Shown here: positions 9,551 through 18,577 of the stretch, piece by piece
How the letters are laid out: each line of letters opens with the position of its first letter
Numbering within the stretch: position 1 is the first letter of the stretch
Assembly: GCF_900116865.1 (NCBI RefSeq)
Contig: NZ_FPCD01000003.1
Coordinates: 124,001 to 188,000 of the forward strand
Direction of reading: 5' to 3'
DNA: 64,000 nt
From: Butyrivibrio sp. M55
Lineage (GTDB): Bacteria; Bacillota; Clostridia; Lachnospirales; Lachnospiraceae
Position numbers and translations under genes: made by a program
Notes under the pieces: generated by a model
What the model was told of the DNA's origin: nothing
Databases searched by the model: none
The model's input: only the letters and a program-made list of their open reading frames with translations

Positions 9551-9702
9551 TCGATTGCAAAATAATATGTTTTAAAACACTATATTAATAGGAAGAAACT
9601 CATTCAATTTTGACCTATTTTCATTAATATTAGTATTAAAAAAATTATTTTAACTATCATCAGATTAAACGTTTTCAACGACTAATATAATCCTTGCGAA
9701 TC

Positions 9703-9757
9703 AAAAAAGCATCTTTTCAGATCTGTTTGATAAAAATCTGAAAAGATGCTTTTCTAT
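9703..9757. terminator. Bidirectional intrinsic terminator
   Basis: A long inverted repeat (AAAAGCATCTTTTCAGAT at 9705-9722 against its complement at 9735-9752) ends in T-rich tracts on both strands. It separates the 8882 gene from telA. The rest of 9551-9796 is AT-rich, and I see no coding signal in it. Confidence 0.85.
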
Positions 9758-9796
9758 TTTTTATATTTTGCGGAATAACGTTAATCTAAATTTCGA

Positions 9797-10951
9797 CTAA
9801 TTTTTAGCTGCCTGAAGTAGTTTATCTTTTAACTGATTTTCAATCTGTGCGAGCTCGGCTTCGGCTTCTCGACGTTTTTCTTTTCCTTCTGTCTGAATTT
9901 TAAGAACCTCATCGAGTGTAGAAATAAGAGATTCGTTTGTATGTTTTAACGTATCAATATCCACGATTCCGCGCTCAGCTTCCTTCGCGCTCTCAATCGT
10001 AGCAACCTTAAGTGCATCAGCATTCTTCTTTAGAAGCTTGTTCGTCATATCGTTAACTTCTCTTTCAGCCTTTGCAGCCTGTGTCGAGTGCTCTATACCG
10101 ATTGCAATTACCATCTGGTTTTTCCAAAGAGGAATTGTATTTACGATGGTTGACTGAATTTTCTCAGCCATAACGGTATTTGAACTCTGTACCATTCTGA
10201 TCTGAGGACCTGTCTGCATTGCAATTGTCCTTGTAAGCTCAAGATCGTAGATCTTTTTCTCAAATCTATCGCAAAGACTTGCAAAATCCTTCGCCTTTTC
10301 AGCATCTTCGGGAAGTCCCGACTCTGCTGCTTTTTTCTGAAGATCTACAAGTGTAGTGTTTCTCTCTTCTTCAAGTTTCTTCTTTCCTGCAAGAATATAC
10401 ATAGAGAGCTCTTTGAAATAATTGAGATTGAGCTCATACATTCTGTCGAGAATCTCAACGTCTTTCATAAGTGTAACCTGATGCTTCTCAAGCTCGTTAC
10501 TTATAGTCTGAACGTTTGTCTCAACTTTGCTGTATTTAGCCTTGATTGCTTCGAACTTGTTGGCTCCTCTCTTAAACAACGCTTTAAGTCCCTTCTCATC
10601 TTCGGCTATCTCAAAATCCTTGAGCTGTGTAACAAGGTCGGTGATCATTCCGCCGACTTCGCCCATATCCTTAGTTTTTACGTTATCAAGCGCTTTCTCG
10701 GAAAAATCTGCAAGTTTCTTCTGCGTTCCAACGCCGTAATTCATAATTCCTGATGAATTCGAAATATCTATCTGCTTGCTGAATTCTTCAACCTGCTTGA
10801 GTTCTTCGGCTGAAAGCTGCGCTTCCATAGCTACATTTCCGTTATCCTTTGCTTTTTCTTTGGGCTCTTCCTGCGTAGCCTGTGCTTCTTCCGCGCCAAA
10901 AGACAAAGTAGGTGCAGCAGGCGCTGCATCGAAATTAAATTCTTCGCTCAT
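9797..10951 (-). CDS. telA: TelA/YceH family (toxic anion resistance) protein
   Basis: The 384-residue protein has an acidic, Ala/Glu-rich N-terminal tail (1-50). A mostly helical body follows with the family signatures VEEFSKQIDISNSSGIMNYGVGTQKKLADFSEKAL near the start and QTGPQIRMVQSSNTVMAEKIQSTIVNTIPLWKNQM in the second half. TelA proteins were named from tellurite resistance; in Firmicutes they occur with XpaC-like proteins and are associated with cell-envelope stress. It follows the XpaC gene by 27 bp in the same direction. It is soluble and rich in coiled coil. The molecular activity is not established. Confidence 0.9.
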   Translation of the reverse strand: MSEEFNFDAAPAAPTLSFGAEEAQATQEEPKEKAKDNGNVAMEAQLSAEELKQVEEFSKQIDISNSSGIMNYGVGTQKKLADFSEKALDNVKTKDMGEVGGMITDLVTQLKDFEIAEDEKGLKALFKRGANKFEAIKAKYSKVETNVQTISNELEKHQVTLMKDVEILDRMYELNLNYFKELSMYILAGKKKLEEERNTTLVDLQKKAAESGLPEDAEKAKDFASLCDRFEKKIYDLELTRTIAMQTGPQIRMVQSSNTVMAEKIQSTIVNTIPLWKNQMVIAIGIEHSTQAAKAEREVNDMTNKLLKKNADALKVATIESAKEAERGIVDIDTLKHTNESLISTLDEVLKIQTEGKEKRREAEAELAQIENQLKDKLLQAAKN

Positions 10952-10978
10952 AAATCCTCCTTAAAATCATTACCCTAA

Positions 10979-12184
10979 TTACTCTTTCATCTGCATGGCA
11001 ACACCACTCTCGGTCAATCCGTCCTGTGCCATCATTGTTTTCATAACTGAAATATCCGAAGAAATATCCCATGCCATATCCTGAAACATACTATCAAGAA
11101 GTTTCTCAAATGCCATATTTATGGTATCCATTGCCTGGCTTATTTCTTTCTTGGTCTGAACTATATTCTCCCCGGCATCAGGCTGCTTATCTAGTTCAAC
11201 ATAAGCAGAAAGAAGTTTTCTGGTGGTGGGAAGATAATAATTCATCAGTTTGTGAAGATCGTCCGCGCTCTGGTTGTCTTTTTTAACCTGAGCAAAAATC
11301 CTGTTCATGATTTCTTCCAAACGATACAACTTATCGGACATCTCCTCTGTATCGGGAATAACATCATTTATCTTTCTTACAAATTTAATATAGTCATCGC
11401 CTTCTTCCAGAATACTTCTGACTTCAGACGTCATGCCCTCAAGGTCTGCTTTCTTTGCCGCATCTTTTTCAAGTGCTCTCTTTTCTCTTTCGAGTTTGTC
11501 CTGTTCTGCACCGATATAGAGATTATATGCATTATCGGTGATCATCAGATTTTTCTCTGAAGCATCGAATCTGGCTCTTGGAAGGAACCCTGCTTTTATC
11601 ATCTCTTTAAGTTCCCTGACAACCTCTTTATCTGTCTTAAGCAACCTTGCAGCAAGTTTACTTATCTCAAAATACTCAACATCTCCGACGAGTTGTCCGT
11701 ATTCATAAAATTTCTTGGTAAGACTAAGCTTTTTTGCCCCCTTAAAAACCTGATAAACACAAAATAATAAAAGAAGAGCCGGAAGCACAGCAACAGGATG
11801 CGAACCTGCAGCAAGTAACACGGCAAGTGACAACGGCATCAGGCATACCGTGCCGATACTTCCAAATAATATCGAACCGGTCCCGTTATATCTGGAAACT
11901 CTTTTCATTAAAAAAGGTGTCTGCTTTAACGGTTTGGCCTGTGTATAAGGTACATAGCCGGTCTTTCGCTCATAGTTATACCCATATTTCTGTCCGCCGG
12001 GTCTATTCTGTCTTCCGCTCGCATAAGTTGTTTTTCTGTCTATTGATGTGACAGTAACCGCCTTTACCGTATTTGCTATGTCGGAAGCAAGCTTACTGTA
12101 GTCATTCTTTTCAATCGCTATTGAGACATCTCGCAAAATATCTTTGCCCATGTCCGCAAGCTCATCGGGTAAATTCTTTGCCAT
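10979..12184 (-). CDS. xpaC: XpaC-like 5-bromo-4-chloroindolyl phosphate hydrolysis family protein
   Basis: The N-terminal 120 residues are polar with repeated Tyr/Arg/Lys. Two adjacent membrane helices follow (about 125-170, SILFGSIGTVCLMPLSLAVLL and AVLPALLLLFCVYQVF). Then comes a cytoplasmic helical domain with LAARLLKTDKEVVRELKEMI and YYLPTTRKLLSAYVELD, which is typical of the XpaC family. The longer reading from 12196 would place the ribosome site inside the gene, whereas the ATG at 12184 has GGAGG exactly five bases before it, so I chose 12184. It is paired with TelA, the usual context. The enzymatic name comes from an old plate phenotype and should not be taken as a known reaction. Confidence 0.88.
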   Translation of the reverse strand: MAKNLPDELADMGKDILRDVSIAIEKNDYSKLASDIANTVKAVTVTSIDRKTTYASGRQNRPGGQKYGYNYERKTGYVPYTQAKPLKQTPFLMKRVSRYNGTGSILFGSIGTVCLMPLSLAVLLAAGSHPVAVLPALLLLFCVYQVFKGAKKLSLTKKFYEYGQLVGDVEYFEISKLAARLLKTDKEVVRELKEMIKAGFLPRARFDASEKNLMITDNAYNLYIGAEQDKLEREKRALEKDAAKKADLEGMTSEVRSILEEGDDYIKFVRKINDVIPDTEEMSDKLYRLEEIMNRIFAQVKKDNQSADDLHKLMNYYLPTTRKLLSAYVELDKQPDAGENIVQTKKEISQAMDTINMAFEKLLDSMFQDMAWDISSDISVMKTMMAQDGLTESGVAMQMKE

Positions 12185-12262
12185 CTGTTCCTCCATACGC
12201 CCAATACTTTTTTATCTGATAACTATCAAATAAAAAAACAAGCGTACATATAATTTTACAGT

Positions 12263-12268
12263 ATTATA
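12263..12268 (-). promoter_or_regulatory. Probable extended -10 promoter element of the xpaC-telA unit
   Basis: On the minus strand the sequence reads TGATATAAT, an extended -10 (TGn-TATAAT), about 80 bp before the xpaC start. The -35 region is weak. No other good candidate lies in this gap. Confidence 0.45.
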
Positions 12269-12289
12269 TCACAAAAGACAATTTCTCAA

Positions 12290-12340
12290 AAATGCGTCAA
12301 AATGGGTTCCCGAAGAATCGGTCAACTCTCCGGGAACCCA
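12290..12340 (-). terminator. Intrinsic terminator of glgP
   Basis: A 10-bp stem (TGGGTTCCCG at 12303-12312 against CGGGAACCCA at 12331-12340) lies just after the glgP stop and is followed on the minus strand by TTTTGACGCATTTTTG. Confidence 0.75.
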
Positions 12341-12364
12341 CTGTTTATGGCACTTATTCCTTTT

Positions 12365-14845
12365 TTACTTTACGGGAAGTTCAACTTTATCAAGCTTCCA
12401 AACTTCGTCTACATACTCCTGAATAGTTCTGTCAGATGAAAACTTTCCGCAGCTTGCGGTGTTCAAAAGAGCCATCCTAGCCCAGCGCTTCTTATCCGCA
12501 TATGCTTCCGATATTCTTCTCTGAGCCTCAAGGTACGCCTCGAAATCCTTCAGAATGAAGTACTGATCAGCTTTTGAAGAATTAATCGTATTAAGAAGGC
12601 AGTTATAAAGCGGTCTAAAGAGCTCTTTGTTTTTGGAGAACGTTCCATCAACCAGCATATTAAGGACAGTCTTTACGTTAGGATTGCTATTGTAAATGTC
12701 CATGGGATTATATCCGCCGTTTTTCTCATAGTCCATTACTTCCTGAGAAGAAAGTCCGAAAATAAAGGCATTCTCTTCACCCACTTCATTTACGATTTCG
12801 ACATTGGCGCCGTCCATAGTTCCAAGCGTAACGGCTCCGTTTAGCATCATCTTCATGTTTCCTGTACCTGACGCTTCTTTACTTGCTGTCGAGATCTGCT
12901 CGGAAACATCCGCTGCCGCAAAGATAAGTTCAGCGTTTGAAACCTTGTAATCCTCGATAAATACTACCTTTATCTTGCCGCCGATTGAGGCGTCTTTGTT
13001 GATCACATTAGCTACTGAATTAATTAACTTAATTGTTAGCTTAGCAGTTAAGTAACCCGCAGCGGCCTTTGCTCCGAAAATATATGTCTTTGGATAAAAG
13101 TCTTTATTCGGGTGACTCTTGATGTCGTGATACTTATACATTACCTGCAAAATATTAAGGAGCTGTCTCTTATATTCATGAAGTCTTTTTACCTGAACAT
13201 CAAAAATTGAATTGGGATCGACTTCTATATTGTTGTGCTCAAGAATATATTTTGCCAGGCGCTCTTTATTCTTGTGCTTGATCTCCATAAACTCAGCCTG
13301 AGCCTTCTTGTCATCCACAAAGCTCTTTAGCTTATCCATCTGAGAAAGATCTGTTATCCAGCCGTCTCCTATCTTCGCTGTAATCCAATCGGCCAAAAGA
13401 GGGTTCGCGTGAAGAAGGAACCTTCTCTGAGTAATTCCGTTTGTTTTATTATTAAACTTCTCAGGCATCATCTCATAGAAATCCTTAAGCTCTCTCTTCT
13501 TAAGAATCTCAGTATGAAGCTGAGCAACACCGTTTACAGAATGTCCTCCGACAATCGCAAGGTGCGCCATCTTTACCTGATTGTCATAGAGAATTGCCAT
13601 ACTCCTTATCTTGGACTGAACATCCATTCCCGGAGAATTTGTGTACTGTCTCATTATCTGATCCACAAATCTTCTGTTTATCTCATCAACAATCTGATAA
13701 ATTCTCGGAAGAAGTCTCTGGAACAAGTCAACAGGCCATTTCTCCAGAGCTTCCGACATTATGGTATGGTTCGTGTAGCAGCAAGTCTTGACCGTAACTT
13801 CCCACGCCTCATCCCAGGTGAGATAATACTCGTCCATAAGAAGACGCATAAGTTCGGCAACCGCAACAGTCGGATGTGTATCGTTGAGCTGGAATACTGC
13901 TTTTGTGTAGAATTTCTTGATATTGTCATGATCCTTTAAGTATCTCTTAAGCGCAGTCTGCACAGACGCGGATATAAAGAAATACTGCTGTTTTAATCTG
14001 AGCTCTTTTCCCGCAATATGATTGTCGTTCGGGTAAAGAACTTCGCAAAGCTGACTTGCAAGATTCTCCTGCTCTACAGCTTTCTGATAATCGCCCTTAT
14101 CAAAAGAATCAAGCTGGAAGCACTGTATAGGCTCTGCATCCCATATTCTCAAGGTATTGACCATTCCGTTTCCGTATCCGAGAATTGGCAGATCGTACGG
14201 AATAGCCCTAACAACCTGGTATCCCTCCTGCTTAAAGATAGTTCTTCCGCTGTCATCCGTATATACATTCACATAGCCGCCAAATTTAACTTCTTTGGCG
14301 TATTCATTTCTTCTAAGCTCAAAAGGATTACCGTTTTCAAGCCACGCGTCCGGCACTTCGACCTGATAACCGTCGCGGATAGTCTGCTTGAACATACCAT
14401 ATTTGTAGCGGATTCCGCAGCCGTAAGCCATATACCCAAGAGTTGCCAAAGAATCGAGGAAACATGCCGCAAGTCTCCCAAGACCACCGTTTCCAAGTGC
14501 GGGATCGGGCTCCTGATCTTCAACCAGGTTCACGTCGATTCCAAGCTCATCCAGAGCTTCTTTTACCGCCTTATATGCCTGAAGATTTATCAGATTGTTT
14601 CCAAATGCCCTTCCCATAAGGAATTCCATGGACATATAATACACAATCTTGGGATCCTGCTCGGCTGCAGCTTTCTGAGTGGTCATCCAGTGATCTATAA
14701 TGGCATCTTTTATTGCATATGCCGAAGCCTGATATACTTCCTGCGGTGTAGCCTCTTCCATAGTTTTCCTGTAAAGAGTCTTCACATTATACAACACGCT
14801 TCGCACAAACAATTCTTTGTCAAAAGGTAATGTTTTCTTCTTCAT
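12365..14845 (-). CDS. glgP: Glycogen/maltodextrin phosphorylase
   Basis: The 826-residue protein is full length for family GT35. It releases glucose-1-phosphate from alpha-1,4-glucans using pyridoxal phosphate. Visible signatures are YYMSMEFLMGRAFGNNLINL, EPDPALGNGGLGRLAACFLDS near the N-terminus, QLNDTHPTVAVAELMR, and the cofactor-lysine motif EASGTGNMKMMLNGAVTLGTMDGANVEI. The ATG follows AGGAGGCAGC. It stands alone between two terminators and is not in a glycogen-synthesis operon. With the GH13 enzyme at 49-51 kb it suggests storage or use of alpha-glucans. Confidence 0.96.
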   Translation of the reverse strand: MKKKTLPFDKELFVRSVLYNVKTLYRKTMEEATPQEVYQASAYAIKDAIIDHWMTTQKAAAEQDPKIVYYMSMEFLMGRAFGNNLINLQAYKAVKEALDELGIDVNLVEDQEPDPALGNGGLGRLAACFLDSLATLGYMAYGCGIRYKYGMFKQTIRDGYQVEVPDAWLENGNPFELRRNEYAKEVKFGGYVNVYTDDSGRTIFKQEGYQVVRAIPYDLPILGYGNGMVNTLRIWDAEPIQCFQLDSFDKGDYQKAVEQENLASQLCEVLYPNDNHIAGKELRLKQQYFFISASVQTALKRYLKDHDNIKKFYTKAVFQLNDTHPTVAVAELMRLLMDEYYLTWDEAWEVTVKTCCYTNHTIMSEALEKWPVDLFQRLLPRIYQIVDEINRRFVDQIMRQYTNSPGMDVQSKIRSMAILYDNQVKMAHLAIVGGHSVNGVAQLHTEILKKRELKDFYEMMPEKFNNKTNGITQRRFLLHANPLLADWITAKIGDGWITDLSQMDKLKSFVDDKKAQAEFMEIKHKNKERLAKYILEHNNIEVDPNSIFDVQVKRLHEYKRQLLNILQVMYKYHDIKSHPNKDFYPKTYIFGAKAAAGYLTAKLTIKLINSVANVINKDASIGGKIKVVFIEDYKVSNAELIFAAADVSEQISTASKEASGTGNMKMMLNGAVTLGTMDGANVEIVNEVGEENAFIFGLSSQEVMDYEKNGGYNPMDIYNSNPNVKTVLNMLVDGTFSKNKELFRPLYNCLLNTINSSKADQYFILKDFEAYLEAQRRISEAYADKKRWARMALLNTASCGKFSSDRTIQEYVDEVWKLDKVELPVK

Positions 14846-14948
14846 GCTGCCTCCTAAAAAAATATTGCGATGATATTTTTCCTATCGAGACTGTTACGTT
14901 AATATTTTACCGCAAAACCGACTATTATTCCACTCATATAAAGGCACA

Positions 14949-14986
14949 AAAATAGCCTTAGAGAAATCTTGTTTCCCTAAGGCTAT
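14949..14986 (-). terminator. Intrinsic terminator of ileS
   Basis: AATAGCCTTAG pairs with CTAAGGCTAT across an AT-rich inner stem (GAAA/TTTC). It lies 20 bp after the ileS stop and is followed on the minus strand by TTTTTGTGCC. Confidence 0.8.
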
Positions 14987-15005
14987 ACGTTTTAACAATA
15001 ATATA

Positions 15006-18000
15006 TCAGACTTTTTCTACGCCGATAGTAACTTTCTCGCCGTTGATATCCCATTCTTTTGCATTTGCTACATCTTTGTCGAATACGATCTCATTAGCAA
15101 GAACCTTGGTTGCGATGCTGTCGTTATTATCCTTAACGATTGCTGCAAGCTTGTCATTTCCGTTAAGTGATACCTTAATGTGATCCATAACTTCGAATCC
15201 GGAATCCTTACGCATTGTCTGGATCTTACTGATAACTTCAAGTACGAATCCCTCTTTGATAAGTTCTTCTGAGAGATTTGTATCAAGAACAACAGTAATT
15301 CCCCAGTTCTCCTGTGAAATGAAGCCTTCCTTCTGCGCGATCTCGATAAGAAGATCTTCCTTAACAAGCTCTACATCAACATCATTTACGTTGAATTTGA
15401 TGCTACCGTTCGTATTAAGCTCGTCCATTGTGGCATTTCCGTCAAGCTTCTCAAGATAAGCCTTGATAGCTCCGATGTTCTTGCCGTACTTAGGTCCGAG
15501 TGTCTTAAGCTGAGGTTTGAAGCTGTAGCTTGTGAAGTCTCTTACATCATCTGTGAAAGATACTTCCTTAACGTTGAGCTCTTCTCTGATGATCTCTTTG
15601 TAGAACTCTCCTACAGTCTCTTCTGCCTTAACGTACATTGTTCCGATAGGCTGACGGTTCTTGATGTTGGCTGCATTTCTTGCCGCACGTCCGAGAACTA
15701 CGATATCAAGAACTTCTTCCATATCCTTCTCAAGCTTCTTGTCGATGAATGCCTCATCTGCAACAGGGAAGTCGCAGAGGTGGATACTCTCAGGAGCATC
15801 AGCAAAGCTCTTTCTTACAAGATTCTGATAGATTTCCTCAGTCATGAAAGGAACCATAGGTGCAGCTGCCTTGGAAATAGTAACAAGTGCAGTATACAGA
15901 GTCATGTATGCTGAGATTTTATCCTGCTCCATTCCCTTTGCCCAGAAACGCTCTCTGCTACGACGAACGTACCAGTTGGACATCTCGTCGACAAAGTTAT
16001 CAAGTGCCTTTCCTGCTTCAGGAATTCTATAGTTTTCAAGGTTCTCATCAACTGCTTTTACACAGCTGTTGAGCTTTGAAAGAAGCCATTTATCCATTAC
16101 AGTGAGCTTATCGGGCTCAAGCTTGTAATTAGCTGCATCGAATCCGTCAATATTTGCATAAAGAACGAAGAATGCATATGTATTCCAAAGTGTTCCAAGG
16201 AACTTACGCTGTCCTTCCTGAACGGCATCACCTGAGAAACGGCTGGGAAGCCAAGGTGCGCTGTTTACATAGAAGTACCATCTGATCGCATCTGCGCCGT
16301 ATTTAGCAAGTGCATCGAAAGGATCTACCGCATTACCCTTGGACTTACTCATCTTCTGTCCATTCTCATCCTGTACAAGTCCGAGAACTATAACGTTCTT
16401 AAACGCAGGCTTGTTGAAAAGAAGTGTTGCTTCAGCATGAAGTGAATAGAACCATCCTCTTGTCTGATCGACAGCTTCCGAAATGAACTGAGCAGGGAAC
16501 TGCTTCTCGAAGAGTTCCTTGTTCTCAAATGGATAGTGGAGCTGAGCGAAAGGCATTGCTCCTGAATCGAACCAGCAGTCGATAACTTCTTTTACACGGT
16601 GCATTTTCTTGCCGCACTTAGGACAAGTAATCTCAAATTTATCAATATAAGGTCTGTGAAGTTCTGTAGTCTCAGCTGAAGGATCTCCGGAAAGCTCAGC
16701 GAGCTCTTTTCTTGAACCAACTGAAAGCTGGTGTCCGCAGTCATCACACTCCCAGATATTAAGAGGTGTTCCCCAATATCTGTCACGTGAGATACCCCAG
16801 TCCTGAATATTCTCAAGCCAGTCACCGAAACGTCCCTTACCGATTGACTCAGGGATCCAGTTGATCTCTTTGTTGTTGCGGATAAGGTCGTCCTTAACTT
16901 CTGTAACCTTGATGAACCAAGATGAACGAGCATAGTAAAGAAGGGGTGTTCCGCATCTCCAGCAATGAGGATAATCGTGCTCCATCTTAGGTGCAGCAAA
17001 AAGAAGTCCTCTCTTATCAAGGTCTTTTAATACCTCGGGATCCGCACTTACAGCGCCCTCATCCATTTCTTTCTGAGTAGGCTTACATCTCATTCCGCCG
17101 AAAGGTGTCTCAGGCTTTAACTTACCTTCGCCGTCAACCATCTGTACAAGAGGAGCGTCGTACTTACGTCCAACACGAGCGTCGTCTTCACCGAATGCCG
17201 GAGCGATATGTACGATACCTGTACCGTCTGACATGGTTACGTATGTATCGCAATAGATAAAGAATGCTTTTTTATGCTGTTTCTGAGCTTCGTCAGCTGC
17301 GCACTGATATAAAGGCTCATATTCTTTGTACTCAAGGTCTGTTCCTACGTATGTTTCAAGAACTTCGTATGCCTTCTGACCTTCTTCTTTTACAAGAGAA
17401 CCAAGTACCTTATCTGCAAGTGCCTCTGCAAGATAATATACATTGCCGTCAACAGCCTTAACCTTGATATATTTCTCATCAGGGTTAACGCAAAGACCGA
17501 TATTTGAAGGAAGTGTCCAAGGTGTTGTTGTCCATGCAAGGAAATAAGCATCCTCATCCTTTACCTTGAAACGAACTACCGCTGTACGCTCTTTAAGGAG
17601 CTTATAGCCCTGAGCAACCTCGTGTGATGAAAGAGGTGTTCCGCAACGAGGGCAGTAAGGAACTACCTTGAAGCCCTTGTAAAGGAGACCTTTTTTCCAG
17701 ATCTCGTTAAGAGCCCACCACTCGGACTCGATGAAATTGTCATCATATGTGATGTAGGGATGCTCCATATCAGCCCAGAAACCGACTGTGCCGGAGAAAT
17801 CCTCCCACATTCCCTTATATTTCCATACGGATTCCTTACATTTCTGGATGAAAGGCTCCATTCCGTATTCTTCAATCTGCTCTTTTCCATCAAGATTAAG
17901 GAGTTTCTCAACTTCAAGCTCAACAGGAAGACCGTGTGTGTCCCAGCCTGCCTTACGAGGAACTGTATAGCCCTTCATTGTGCGGTATCTGGGAATCATA

Positions 18001-18197
18001 TCCTTGATAGCACGTGTAAGAACGTGTCCGATATGAGGCTTTCCGTTAGCTGTCGGAGGGCCGTCATAGAACATATACATTTCACCCTTGCTTCTGGTAT
18101 CTACACTTTTTTTGAAAATGTCTTCTTTTTTCCAGAACTCTTCAATCTTCTTTTCTCTGCCGACAAAGTTCATGTCTGTTTCGACTTTGTTATACAT
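15006..18197 (-). CDS. ileS: Isoleucyl-tRNA synthetase
   Basis: This class I aminoacyl-tRNA synthetase of about 1063 residues has the HIGH-type motif PHIGH (in DGPPTANGKPHIGHVLTRA), the KMSKS loop (GQKMSKSKGNAVDP), the CP1 editing domain (AWTTTPWTLPSNIGL) and zinc-type Cys pairs (CPRCGTP and CPKCGKK). The size and the NKEINWIPESIGKGRFGDWLENIQDWGISR stretch fit the longer, eukaryote-like (type 2) bacterial IleRS. The ATG at 18197 (MYNKVETDMNF) has AGGAG seven bases upstream; the in-frame ATG at 18218 has no such site and lies against the leader terminator. Expression is controlled by the T-box leader upstream. Confidence 0.96.
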   Translation of the reverse strand: MYNKVETDMNFVGREKKIEEFWKKEDIFKKSVDTRSKGEMYMFYDGPPTANGKPHIGHVLTRAIKDMIPRYRTMKGYTVPRKAGWDTHGLPVELEVEKLLNLDGKEQIEEYGMEPFIQKCKESVWKYKGMWEDFSGTVGFWADMEHPYITYDDNFIESEWWALNEIWKKGLLYKGFKVVPYCPRCGTPLSSHEVAQGYKLLKERTAVVRFKVKDEDAYFLAWTTTPWTLPSNIGLCVNPDEKYIKVKAVDGNVYYLAEALADKVLGSLVKEEGQKAYEVLETYVGTDLEYKEYEPLYQCAADEAQKQHKKAFFIYCDTYVTMSDGTGIVHIAPAFGEDDARVGRKYDAPLVQMVDGEGKLKPETPFGGMRCKPTQKEMDEGAVSADPEVLKDLDKRGLLFAAPKMEHDYPHCWRCGTPLLYYARSSWFIKVTEVKDDLIRNNKEINWIPESIGKGRFGDWLENIQDWGISRDRYWGTPLNIWECDDCGHQLSVGSRKELAELSGDPSAETTELHRPYIDKFEITCPKCGKKMHRVKEVIDCWFDSGAMPFAQLHYPFENKELFEKQFPAQFISEAVDQTRGWFYSLHAEATLLFNKPAFKNVIVLGLVQDENGQKMSKSKGNAVDPFDALAKYGADAIRWYFYVNSAPWLPSRFSGDAVQEGQRKFLGTLWNTYAFFVLYANIDGFDAANYKLEPDKLTVMDKWLLSKLNSCVKAVDENLENYRIPEAGKALDNFVDEMSNWYVRRSRERFWAKGMEQDKISAYMTLYTALVTISKAAAPMVPFMTEEIYQNLVRKSFADAPESIHLCDFPVADEAFIDKKLEKDMEEVLDIVVLGRAARNAANIKNRQPIGTMYVKAEETVGEFYKEIIREELNVKEVSFTDDVRDFTSYSFKPQLKTLGPKYGKNIGAIKAYLEKLDGNATMDELNTNGSIKFNVNDVDVELVKEDLLIEIAQKEGFISQENWGITVVLDTNLSEELIKEGFVLEVISKIQTMRKDSGFEVMDHIKVSLNGNDKLAAIVKDNNDSIATKVLANEIVFDKDVANAKEWDINGEKVTIGVEKV

Positions 18198-18221
18198 TTG
18201 AAAACTCCTCTCTTTCAAATA

Positions 18222-18505
18222 AATAAGACCTCGTCCTTTTTTGTAAAAAGGACGAGGTCGTTAATTTACACTCGTTATACCACCTGTTTACACATACGCG
18301 CCAAGAGCTGTCATACAACATCCCGGTTGAATACGCTCCCCGTTAACGCTGGGATACACGTCAAAATCTACTGTCATTTCGATTTTGCAGCTCAGAAGTG
18401 ATTTTCTGTCAGTTCCTACTCGCACCGGTTCGCACCAACCACCGGTTCTCTGAAAGCTTTCAAATACTGCGTACTGTCTTCGTCATAGCTTTTTATCTTC
18501 TTTAA
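18222..18505 (-). promoter_or_regulatory. T-box riboswitch (isoleucine) of ileS
   Basis: On the minus strand this leader carries a Stem I with the conserved GACGAAGACAGTA-like bulge and the AGAGAACCGGTGGTTGGTGCGAACCGGT arm. The specifier loop reads AATCACTTCTGAG, with specifier codon ATC (isoleucine) at 18402-18400. The T-box core AGGTGGTATAACGAG is at 18285-18271. A terminator (GACCTCGTCC/GGACGAGGTC, 18227-18259) competes with the antiterminator. Uncharged tRNA-Ile should pair with the specifier and the UGGN of the T-box and so allow read-through into ileS. A -10 TATAAT at 18517-18512 places the transcript start near 18505. I see nothing coding between 18506 and 18577. Confidence 0.93.
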
Positions 18506-18577
18506 TAATGCATTATATTACTACTAATCTCCTAAATACGCAAGTCTGATTTTTAGCCTGCTAAGCTAAACCGATTA

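Noticed and set aside
14018-14830. A 270-codon open frame on the plus strand
   Set aside because: It lies wholly antisense to glgP, has no ribosome site or recognisable domain, and its composition is that of a mirrored coding frame.
17760-18401. A 213-codon open frame over the start of ileS and its leader
   Set aside because: It crosses the T-box leader and the ileS N-terminus on the opposite strand; both are explained by strong motifs.
18227-18505. Leader of ileS as an unusual RNA
   Set aside because: It is a standard isoleucine T-box with ATC specifier; the variant core AGGTGGTATAACGAG keeps the bases needed to pair with the tRNA end.
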